Below, in pieces: positions 20,270-36,136 of a stretch of 64,000 bases of DNA. Within the stretch, counting starts at the first letter, position 1, and the number at the start of each line of letters is the position of its first letter. Both the position numbers and the translations under genes were made by a program. The DNA comes from Haliclona indistincta (lineage: Eukaryota > Porifera > Demospongiae > Haplosclerida > Chalinidae), in the NCBI GenBank assembly GCA_964017065.1, contig OZ024790.1, forward strand, positions 3,466,631-3,530,630. The letters run 5' to 3'. A model generated the notes under the pieces. The model was not told the origin of the DNA, ran no database searches, and saw nothing but the letters and a program-made list of their open reading frames with translations.

Positions 20270-21070
20270 ATGAAGTATCAAGCTGCTCTTGTTCTGCTGC
20301 TAGCATATTACACTGCAGCATACGAATGTCCTAATCGTACTCCAGTGACCAAGGTGTTTGAAGCTAATCTTGACACTGGTTCTACCTACGTTCGTTCAGG
20401 CTATGGGATATCTTGGAAAAATTCACTGACTGGTCCAGTGTCTGGTGCTTGCAGCAGGCAAGGTGTCATCAAGATAACGTACCCCGCTCCTCAATTCGGA
20501 AAGCAGAAGCGTTGCTTCAAGTTCGATCTTCATTTCTCATCTCCGTCAGGATGGAACTTTAACATTGGAGACTCGACTAACAATGGCTACGGAGGCGATG
20601 CAGGGGATACATCAAATGCTGCTGAAGTCCACAACAAAGGAGACAACTTTTACGTGTACTCTAATATCTTAAGTGGATATGAGAGCTATGCTGATTCAAG
20701 ATATCTATTGGTTGAGCAAACAGCAGGAGTGGTCAAAGGTCATGTGAGCGTAACCGTTGGTGATGAGTTTGTCAAGTATGAGAGCAGCAGCTGGAACAAA
20801 TGCTATGCTAGCCGCTACCTGTTCACACTGAACGGACAAGCTACCAACTATGGTCCAGTCAACTACGATATCTTATTCTCAATGAATCGAGTCATAACAA
20901 CAGCCGCACGCTCTGGAACTGGTCTCTGCAAGGCGATCATCACAGCCATGGACTGCAGTACCAGTAGCGGAGGAGGTAGTACAGGAGGTAGTACAGGAGG
21001 AGGTTTAGGAGGAGGTGATACAGGAGAAGGTGATGGAAGAGGTGATGGTAATTTTCTAGAAGCTGTCTAA
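20270..21070 (+). CDS. Secreted six-cysteine protein, copy 7 (Gly/Asp tail with RGD)
   Basis: 266 residues, one exon. The signal peptide and six-Cys core are present; the loop reads IGDSTNNGYGGD. Near the end of the core NRVINRASRSG is changed to NRVITTAARSG. The tail is GGGSTGGSTGG-like, then GDTGEGDGRGDGNFLEAV, giving an RGD tripeptide at residues 257-259 found in no other copy. RGD can bind integrins when exposed, but inside a low-complexity tail it may be chance. The 3' flank differs from the other copies, marking the array edge. Confidence 0.85.
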   Translation: MKYQAALVLLLAYYTAAYECPNRTPVTKVFEANLDTGSTYVRSGYGISWKNSLTGPVSGACSRQGVIKITYPAPQFGKQKRCFKFDLHFSSPSGWNFNIGDSTNNGYGGDAGDTSNAAEVHNKGDNFYVYSNILSGYESYADSRYLLVEQTAGVVKGHVSVTVGDEFVKYESSSWNKCYASRYLFTLNGQATNYGPVNYDILFSMNRVITTAARSGTGLCKAIITAMDCSTSSGGGSTGGSTGGGLGGGDTGEGDGRGDGNFLEAV

Positions 21071-22072
21071 TAGCTCCATCAAGATTGTCCAAGGCTCAAC
21101 TAACTATCATAGCTCAGTAGTACTACGCACACACTATTAGTGATAGGAATCATTATGCATTTGAGTATCATTATTTTCTCAGCTGCTTGCAATGAGAAAA
21201 AACTTACGTACAACTAACGGACGCCAACTCTAACATTGTTATAATATACAATTGAGGCTAAGCATATTGTGTTAGACGATGGTTGACGTGTCTATGTAGA
21301 CTACCATGAAAACCAAAAGTTGTAGATTACTGTGAAAACCAATGTATGGACACAGGGCTTCAAATTAACTTCTTTTCAATTTAGCTAGCAGGGCTAAATT
21401 GTAACTAGACCAAAACAGTTTCTACTAGCTCAATGAAATAATTACGCTAATTTTATGCTTTTATTTCTAGTCAAATTCTGCAGTAAGTCTCTAGCCAGCT
21501 GGGTTACCAACCTGTAAATTTTACTAGCCCGAGCTAAATTTTACCAGCCTCGGCTAGCAGCTAGTGCTAATTTGAAGCCCTGTACAGACATCTCGAGTGC
21601 AAGGGCATCTATTTTAGCAATCTAAAGCGCTCAAGGTGGTAAAGAGCCCAGAAAGGTTACCAGAGTACAATCTCGCAATTTTGATGACACCGTTTTGATG
21701 TGGCTATTAACTACATGGTTATAATTATAATAATTATTAAGAGTGTCTAAGCTGCCTCAAGACCACACTTGGCTGATCAATATCAGATTGCAGAATTGCA
21801 CTTAGCTTTCTTGACATCAAAAGCAAGTTGCGAAAGCACATACATTCAAGCACTTAAAAATGTACATATAGTCATACTGTCATATAGTATATTTGTCATT
21901 CGGTTAAAGACAATCATCAAACTACTCTTAGTCTGCCATGACAACAAAAATCAAAGATAAAACAGCCGCTAACATGTACCAGCTACTAATTATTTTTAGT
22001 GTGTGATCCAAAACCACAAAGGCTAACTCAGCAGAAACTAAAACAAACATGTTAGTGCAATGGTAGAGATAC
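21071..22072. other. Right edge of the array and UHRF1 intron
   Basis: No gene is seen. It contains a hAT-type MITE (21353-21582). From about 21968 it resembles the spacers of the array (CTAATTATTTTTAG ... GGCTAACTCAGCAG) and runs into the UHRF1 exon without a break. The ORF at 21769-21960 shows no features. I searched this stretch by eye on the minus strand for the missing UHRF1 SRA/RING exons and found none. Confidence 0.6.
21353..21582. mobile_element. hAT-type MITE, CAGGGCTTCAAATTA ends
   Basis: The terminal repeats CAGGGCTTCAAATTA and TAATTTGAAGCCCTG (one mismatch) are inverted. The flanking 8-mers are TATGGACA and TACAGACA (6 of 8 match), consistent with an old hAT duplication. 230 bp, no ORF. 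Confidence 0.75.
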
Positions 22073-28039
<5,967 letters not shown>

Positions 28040-28256
28040 CTTGTCAGCAGCTGGGACTACCAACTCACGCACCAATTGCAACGAGTCAAGTGGCACTGAA
28101 TTTTTGATCAGACTGGATTTCTCCCGCCGCCGCCAAAATTACCCGCTAGCGCCAATACGATACGCATGCGCACGTGGTTTACAAATTCAAACCGTGATCA
28201 GCTGTTCACCATGAATATCATAATTGCGGTAGCAACAAAGACATACTAAAGCCGTA
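28040..28256 (-). promoter_or_regulatory. UHRF1 promoter region
   Basis: Only 217 bp separate the UHRF1 start from the stop codon of the next gene. The interval has ACGCATGCGCA (about 28162-28172), which resembles the NRF-1 palindrome, overlapping an E-box CACGTG (28171-28176). No TATA box is visible, which would fit a broadly expressed gene. Factor assignments are inference. Confidence 0.45.
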
Positions 28257-31200
28257 CTAAAGTGTCCATATGACTCTGTGGGAAACTGACTTAATATTTT
28301 CATATGAAACGGAAGTTTTGACAATTTTGTAGTCATTTGGTAGAGCTAATGTAGTCAGTGTAGTGTTGATAGAGAGGGCTTGTAGCAACAGCATGCATCC
28401 ACTCACATCAATGTCCTGCTTTACATACAGTTCTTTGAGAGAGGTGCTATTCTCTATAATCTCTGCCAGGGATCTCGCTGCTGTTTGATCTATACCCGAG
28501 CACTTTCTCACGCTCAGTCTACGCAAGGTCAGGTTGTGATGCATAGCTTTGCTTATCCCAGAGGCAACATCAACTGAGGCTTCGCAATGGGAAAATCGAA
28601 GACTAACAAGATTAGTGTTAGCAGTTATCAGTTGAGTTAGAAGGATAACGGTATCTTGTAGCTGGACATCAACTAAAGACAAATCGGTGAGTGACGTCTG
28701 CTGAAGTACAGTGTTCAATAGCGTTCGCACACAATCCACAGACATATTCGTATCTCCAACAGACAGCACTTCTAGTGATTGATTGTGACTAAGAAGTTCT
28801 CGCATGTGACAGACATCACTGTCTCCTAGATTACAAGAGTGTACCGATAAATTTCGAAGATTTTTGCCGCATTCCATCAGAGCTTGGATAATATCAGTGA
28901 CTCCACCTTCTCCAAGTGGATTACTGTCCAAGTGAAGTGTATGAAGATTGGATAAAAGATAAGTGGACTGAGAAAGACACGAGCAAGCTACAGCATCCAA
29001 ATTACATCCACCTAGCTTGAGAGTGTGGAAATTATGAAGCATTACAGCTGGGATTTGAGCAATATTTTTTACTCCTTCACAGCCAATGTTTGTCTCAGAA
29101 ATATTTGGGTCACCCATCACAATAGCATCTATTTGACCACTGCCGGTTTGCTCCGATTGTAAACCTAGTGCTAACATGCCTAGACCTTCTGCAGTCACCT
29201 CGCTATACGGGAAAGACAACGACCAAGATGCTGAGCTGTTAGCAATACAGTATCCCAAAGCATAGAGGTCAAAGGGATAGGCAGATTCTGGCTGGTAACC
29301 GACACGTCCAGTTCTGCACACCATAGAACAAGCTTTAGGATCCTGAGACTCAAACAAGCATCTCAGACCAAAAGAAGACAAATAGTAATCGACCTCTACT
29401 AGTTCTTTAAAAGAAACTGACCTTCTGAAGACACTTTGGATAAGGAAACCATGCCATGTGATTCCGCTGAAATTTGTGAGACCAGCGACAAATCTCCAGA
29501 CAACCTCGAAATGTGGCTTCTTTGAGTACTTTCTGTACAGCTGTTGCTGTCGTTCAGGAGTTAGGAGAGAGATGTGGTGTGCTGCAAGAAACTCTTGTAG
29601 AGTGAGATGCAAGAAGTTGTATGACACGTCAGTACCCTCGTCTATATACAAGCTTGTAACTTTGCTCATGAAACCAAGATGGTGGAAGTCAGGAGGAAGA
29701 TCAGAGAAGGTTAGCTGTTCATCACAGATACCTTGAAAGGCTACTTCCTTGACTTTACACAGCCTACTCAGAGTCACCACGGGTAGCTCTGTTAAACTAG
29801 CTGTCATCGGCCTCTCTGTGTTCGGTTCTTCGGCTAAGAGATGTCGTCTTAGAAGAGTGAGACTAAGAATGCTGTACAGCTGAGTCATTGTTCTAGGAAC
29901 GGGTCTTTCTGAGGTCAAACTCTCTTTGAAAACTTCAGTAACAATCACAGCATTGAGAGGAATATACATCATGCTATGAATGAGAGGATTGGCTTCTATA
30001 TAGTCCATGTACTGGCGAAACAACACTGTGTCACACCCAAAGATGCTCTCAGCGTACGCTTTGATGTTGTCCTGTGTAAAGCCCAATATTTCAGCGTGCC
30101 TGCTTATCAGGGGTTTGTAGTTGTGGAGAAACTCTGCTGTGGCTGAAGGCCGACTGGTGACCACAACTACTGACTTGGGAAGATAAATGCCATGGATTAG
30201 ATCGGAGAAGATAGAATTAGCAGCTCTTTGTTGAGAAGGCAACTCATCGAATCCGTCGAGTACAAACAACGTAGCATCACCATCAGTATCCTCAATCCAC
30301 TGCACAACAGCTTCCTGGAGTGACTTGTCACGATGATAGACAATATCGGCAAGTAATGATGCCTCACGAGCTCGCTTGTCTCGCAGCTGGACCAGAATAA
30401 CTAGTGCAAAATGCTTCAACGCTTCCATTTCTTGCCATTGTCGACAAATTTCCCAAGAAAACGTACTTTTACCAACACCCGGGCTTCCTTCGACTAATAT
30501 ACACTTGAGCTGTTTGTTACCTTCCGGTTGAAAAAATTTCTCCAAAGCTATCGGCTTTTTACATTTCAAAATCTCATCAATGTTACCAAAGAATCGTGCA
30601 GAAGTGAGTTCGTAAGCTTCTTCTCGGTTTGCTGGTTCACGCTGGATTATAGCCAAGTTTATGTACCTCTTGCTTGGAGTTGGAGGCCATTTTGTGTCCA
30701 CTGGGAGCGCCCGTGACTGATAGAAAGCTCTCAAATATTTTGCATACTGAAGAGCAGATTTGTTTGGAGATTTCGCTTGTGAAGAAAGTGACAAGGGAGG
30801 AGATGGTCGAGGAATAGACTGGCGTTGGGTAGACTTTGTGTGGTGCTGTTTTGGAGCCTGCTGAGTTAAAATGAAAAATAAAGTCAAACATGGTACATGC
30901 ATGATGATGGTACAATAAACTAGTGTGTGTATGATGTGTATGCACCTTTCGCACTGTTACAGCAACTAAATCATCATCAGAATCACTTTCAGGCGGAGAT
31001 GGAGAGTCCTCTACTCCTTGAGCAGTCACTAACTTGCCTGCATTGATACACAAAATAGAGTCTAGTGAAGGCTTCTAGAAATTTATAGGAAGCCCTATGC
31101 AGGGACCACATTGCACAGGGAAAGTACCAACATAGTACTTACGGTATGAGGCCAAAACAGCGTCTCCTATTGGTTGCAATTCAAGTACACTCCTCACAAT

Positions 31201-31458
31201 TCGCACAAACTTCTTGAACGCATTGGGATCACCTTTGACACGAGCTTCTACAACATCGAGCAACTGCAGCGCCTTGGAATAGCGTGAGATCCCCGTAGTT
31301 GACGTGATTGACTCCCTAGTGCCTCTTGTGATAAATCCCTTCGAGTACAGCTTACTAGCGAACCGATCAGGATCTGTGATGGCGTCAGCCAACCTCTCGA
31401 AATGTTTCTGCAGCGCTTTCTGTTTCAACGTGATTCCTACATCGCTAGCTGTCGACAT
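28257..31458 (-). CDS. NLR receptor 1: CARD-like, NACHT, leucine-rich repeats
   Basis: Cytosolic immune receptor of the NLR class. Exons: 31458-31143, 31037-30946, 30857-28257 (or from 30860, tandem CAGCAG acceptor); about 1002 residues. Exon 1 encodes a six-helix death-fold domain that looks more CARD-like than DEATH (HFERLADAITDPDRF...GDAVLASY). Exon 2 encodes an acidic linker (SPPESDSDDDL). Exon 3 holds NACHT: Walker A GSPGVGKST (about 260-268), Walker B LFVLDGFDELP (Asp at about 337), sensor VVVTSRPSA. C-terminal repeats follow (LRNLSVHSCNLGDSDV, LTDLSLVDVQL and similar). Start chosen at MSTASDVG; an upstream non-initiating extension contains a splice-donor-like GTAAGT. It sits head-to-tail with NLR 2. 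Sponge NLRs of this tripartite plan are known. Confidence 0.9.
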
Positions 31459-31529
31459 TATATCGTGATCCCAAATTAGTGAACAAATAATAATTTTAAT
31501 TTTATTACTTACATCAAAATCGTATAACG

Positions 31530-31537
31530 TGACGTCA
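31530..31537. promoter_or_regulatory. CRE-like palindrome upstream of NLR 1
   Basis: A perfect TGACGTCA lies 72 bp upstream of the NLR 1 ATG. This is the binding sequence of CREB/ATF-type bZIP factors in animals. One site alone could be chance. Confidence 0.35.
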
Positions 31538-31566
31538 AGCAAATCCATGCACAGTACACTACACTA

Positions 31567-31742
31567 CAGTTGTTTGCGAAGATCTTGCATAACGGAAGCG
31601 AAAGCGGAAGTAAGACGTTGGCCAATCAAACGCACGTAGGCGTGACTAACTGAAGCTGTACACGTGGCGAAAAGTGAATTTGATTGGCCAGCGTCACACT
31701 TCCGCTTTCGCTTCCGTTATGCAAGATCTTCGCAAACAACTG
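31567..31742. mobile_element. Tc1-like hairpin MITE between the two NLR genes
   Basis: Inverted arms of about 67 bp (31564-31630 and 31679-31745), the outer 48 bp perfect; the ends read CAGTTGTTTGCG and the element is flanked by TA. CAGT ends and TA duplication fit Tc1/mariner. Each arm carries GCGGAAG (ETS-like) and GGCCAATCAAA (CCAAT-like). It covers most of the 290 bp between the NLR 2 stop and the NLR 1 start, so it probably forms part of the NLR 1 promoter. Confidence 0.8.
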
Positions 31743-31749
31743 TAGCTAG

Positions 31750-34700
31750 TCAAGGGAACCATGTTAGTTTTGTTGCTATGGTTTCCAGTACCTCAGAAGA
31801 GACATGGGATTTGTATGCTCTAGGTAACACCACTTGTTGAATGGTAGAGTTACGTTGCAGTGCTTCAGTTATTGCGCAAGCACCGGTGGGACCCAGCGAA
31901 AAGTCAGTCAAGGCGAATGTTTTGAGAGTAGTGTTGGCAGTAAGCATTTTAGAAAAAGCTACAGCACCTTCTTCTGTGACAGAAGAGCCGGTGATTTGCA
32001 GAAGTTGAAGATATGCATTGTTAGCGAGAGCCTGAGCAATGCAGACAGCAGTCTTGGTCTCTAGCATACTTTCAGCAATGACAAGGCCGCCTAGGTTAGT
32101 AGAACCGAGAAGATGCTGAAACAGCTCAGAACAGCATTCAAGGTTGACCTCCAACAGTCGCAATGTTCTAAGAGAAGCAGACTGAGTGATGGTAGAACTA
32201 AGCAACAGCTCTGTGCATGCTGGGGCTAAGTTTGTCCCTTTTACTTCCAACTCAGACAGGTTGGACGAGTTCACAAGATTCTTCAATGCATCTAAATCAT
32301 CAGTGTTATACTGAGAGCCATTCAAGAACAAGCTATCGAGTCTTTGCAGCTTTAGAAGTTGCTGAAGAATTGGTACCGCCATTCCTCCATCGACAGAACC
32401 CCTTGCGTCAAGGCTCATCAAATTTGTCAACTTTTGAAGAACGGTACTCAAAGCTTGTGTGTCAATTTTAGAATCGCCTAGGTCAAAAGAAGCAATGTTT
32501 TCACAAATAGATTTCGGCATTTTTGCTAGTTCGTAGAGACCAGGTCCCTGAAATGCAGACTCTCCGATGACGATGATTGATGTTATCACTCCTTTCACTG
32601 CTGGCTGAGAATTGAGACACACACGAAGCGATTCTACAGTGATTTGATCAACACTGCGGAAACGAAAGTCTAGAAACCACTCACAACTGCTATGCGCTAA
32701 GCAGTATCCGATTGTGAACATATCGAAGGGAGACGGTTGTTTTAGCTGGGGCTGGAAGGTGATCAAGGCACCATTTTGGAAGACTGTTTCACAAGCTGAA
32801 GGGTCCTGAGCTTCGTAGAGAATATGAAATAGAAAGGGCTCAGTGTAGTACACCATACTATCTGTCGACTGGTCCTCTTCTTCGTCTTCATCGAAATCTT
32901 CATCGATTCCAGTGTAGGGCAGTTGACCATAGTGCAGTTTCACCAGATCCCATCCGATGTGTTGAAACTGAGACAAGCCCGATACGAACCTCCATACATT
33001 TTCAAAATTCGAAGCTTGACCATGTTCTTTGAATAGTCGTTGCTGTTCGCTTACGGGAAGCGAGATCAAGTGAACAGCTGCTAGATACTCGTGCAACGAA
33101 CGATGAATAAAGTATGACACAATTTGGGCTCGTCCGTTTAGCATCTGTGAAAGAAGACCGAGAGAGAAACCTTTTAGAGAAGAACTTTCAAAGGTGTACT
33201 TCTTTTGTAAGATGTAGTCAAAGGATAGTTTAGCTAACTCGACAATCTGGGGGAAATCTGGAAGATCTTGGAGGTCTGGAGGCATTTTGTAGCTTGAGGA
33301 CACCTTGCCCTCTTTCAGCATATGGCGAAGAAGGAGTGCTTTGAAGATGGTTGAAAGAAATTCTGTTGTGGGTTTTGGACCCATGCATTGCTCTGAAGAG
33401 AAGCCAAGTAAGATATTGACAGCCACAGCACACAGCAAAGGTACTGACAATAGACCAGGTAGAGCAGCATTGCCAACAAGATATGTAAGAAAATATTGAA
33501 GCGCTGTATTCTCTTTCAAGACAATTTTGGCAAAAGATACAACATTTTGGTCAGTAAAACCAAGTATTTCAAATCGGTTACTTTGGTCAACAGTACACAC
33601 TGCTAGCAGATCAGGTACAAGCAATGGTTGACTGAACACTAGGAGCTTTGCTTTCGGCAGATAGCTACCATCAAGCAGCCTTGTCAGCACTGACCTCGTG
33701 TTCTTGGGAAGACCAACAAACTCATCAATGACCAACAACAATCCATCACCGTCACTGATCTCTATCTCCTTTGCAACTGCCTGTCGAAGACTTCTGTCTC
33801 GATGATAGACTAGATCAGCGAGGCAGCTCGCTTCCTGCACACTTGGACTAGAATTCTCCACAAAGACTATCAGACTAAACCTTCTAAGAGGCTCAAGCTC
33901 ATCCCATCTTCTGCATATTTCCCAAGCTAGCGAAGTTTTGCCAGCACCAACCGATCCCTCCACTAAAACACAGTTTGTGTCACTGTCGTATTTTACAATC
34001 TCCTCCATTGAAACAGCTTGGCTCTTGCTCAACGAAATCCCAAAGTCACCTGCCGTTGCTAATTCAACCATCTCCTCCATGCTATAATCTCTTTTCCGCA
34101 CAACTGTGACATCGACGTACTTATTGCCTAACAGAGGAAGTCCTTGTTGGTTTGGAGGAGACACACGAGAGCTGTACAGTGCCTTTAGATAAGCTGCATA
34201 CTTGGCTGTACTGGGTCGTTGGGTAGAGACGAGAATGTCAGGCTGGAGAGAGGTACTAGGGTGTGGAGTGTCTTGTGTGTCAGTAGCTGAACTCAGAGTC
34301 ACCTCCTAGAGAAAGGTATACACCAGATGAGCACTGTCAACAATTATAATTAAAATTTTAATAGCCCTCCCATTATTGTCATAGGACCATTGTTCATCTA
34401 ATTCCTGTTTATACAGCTAAACCCTTATTAGTTTATAACACAATAAGAAATTAAGCATGTTCATAAAGTTTGGGTTATAACTTGGTTTTTGAAATAGATT
34501 AGTAATGGTAGATTACTGTGTTGAATGCTGTATACCTGGAGTTGATCATCAGAATCAGAATCAGACGAAAGAGACAAGTTTGGTGGATCACCTTGGAGCT
34601 TCACTGCATGGGAACAAATTCTCAAAGAAGAGCAACACGATACTGTTTCAGTGCATTTCGACTGATTTTAATCATATATCATCAGAATATTATTTTTGAT

Positions 34701-35028
34701 TTGAGACATGGGTTCGAGACTTACTGTATGAGCTTAGTATGTTAGCTGTCACTTGTTGTAACGGTTTCTCTTTCTTGAGAACCTTCAGGAATTTACGGAT
34801 AGCGAGAGGATCGGCTATCAGTGCCTCCTCGATGACATTCAGTATCCCCAATGCTCTACTGTACTGTGTGTCTGGTACTGCGGTGTGCTGGAGTACATCA
34901 CTAGAGAGTAAACCTCGAGAACATAGTCTTTGGTAGATCCTGTCAGGACCAATAGAGGCGATACTGTCGGCTAGCACGTCAAAGTGTCTGCGAACTGCGG
35001 CTACAGATGGCACTGTGCTAAAATCCAT
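31750..35028 (-). CDS. NLR receptor 2: CARD-like, degenerate NACHT, leucine-rich repeats
   Basis: Exons: 35028-34725, 34603-34536, 34305-31750, with the same phases (1, then 0) as NLR 1; about 975 residues. Exon 1: CARD-like (VAAVRRHFDVLADSIASIG ... NILSSY). Exon 2: acidic Ser/Asp linker (LSLSSDSDSDDQLQ). NACHT: Walker A GSVGAGKTS is intact, but the Walker B region reads LLLVIDEFVGLP instead of the family's hhhhDGhDELP, and the sensor reads LLVFSQPLL instead of VVTSRP. A strongly acidic insert (DEDFDEDEEEDQ) lies between NACHT and the repeats. Nucleotide hydrolysis may be impaired (inference). An in-frame GTG at 34302 is Val within exon 3, not a start. A start further upstream, at 35097, would need an ATG there: MICDPP is possible, adding 23 residues. 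Confidence 0.88.
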
Positions 35029-35097
35029 TCTCTGGCACGAGACGTTTGAAGATCGCTCAGGCTCGCTAGTCAGGGGGCGGGGCGGATCACAGATCAT

Positions 35098-36136
35098 ACG
35101 CCCTTTCTAAGTTGTTGTCTACTCTGCTTAGTTGATCCTAATTATATACTACGTAGTGTATTGTCATCTATGGTTGACGAACATGTCACTTAATGAAGCA
35201 GGCAAAAAATATTTAAGAGAACGTAATTCTGCACTAGTATTTGGGTGCCATGGGATGGTTTTGCAACTCGATTTTTCAGTTCTTCTACTTTTGCTGACTG
35301 GATTTCAATTTGTACGTATCAATTTGTACGTAAATCCTGATTAGTGCGATGGCAACGATGATGTTGAAACTACATGTACAATGCAAGTACTAATTCATGC
35401 TCAATTCATAGTCCTTCTTGTGGATTCTCTGCTGGGGCTTGTCTCATCATTAATATAGCCACAGTTAATGATATTGAAGAGTCTACAGCCGAAGAAGTAA
35501 CGCAGCCTGTAGCCAAAGAAGTTATGCAGTCTACAGCCAAGCCTAACAAAATCCAGCGTGAAAAACTTAACACTACAGCAAAGCAATATCAGTAATGAAC
35601 GCGGCGAGGCCTGGTCTATAGTCTAAACTATGCTATTTGCTCACTTGGACACCACCAGGTTTTTTTATATCAGTCACCAGAGCTAAATGAAGGCCAAAAT
35701 TAGCTACTTAGTGAAAAATGCCGAGGTCGCAGCACTTAAGCGGCTTCAGCTCCGAAGTGGGAGGGATCGGAGTTTAGTACATGGTCGTAAATTAAACCTT
35801 GACATGCCAGGAGAAAACAGTGCTAGTTTGGAACAACTAGCGTACTGCATGGACAAACCATCAGTTTAGAGTTAAGTCAAATTTTCGTCAAAATAATTCA
35901 GTAACTAAAGTGTTAGTCCTCTTACAATCCTTTGCCATCTATTTCTTCCAAAATTGATTTTAAATGACATTTAGAACACTTAGAATTGATATCAAACAAT
36001 GTTGGAGCAGTTCTAGCAAGTTTTACAATTAAAAATTTTGATGAAACTCATTAATTGCACTGAACATAGTTCTACAATGACTGTCTCCATGTAATAAAAA
36101 TTGATGTGAAACATGACTTCAGTTACCCTTTAATAT
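35098..36136. other. Intergenic region between NLR 2 and the membrane protein gene
   Basis: No gene is supported. A short tandem repeat of about 24 bp (TCTACAGCCGAAGAAGTAAC-type, two to three units) lies near 35483-35545 and gives a small open frame (35374-35595) without other support. Confidence 0.5.

Noticed and set aside
31459..31548. Upstream extension of NLR 1 (MDLLDVTLYDFDVSNK...)
   Set aside because: It contains GTAAGT and an AT-rich stretch, and the only nearby acceptor leads to a stop; MSTASDVG is the simpler start.
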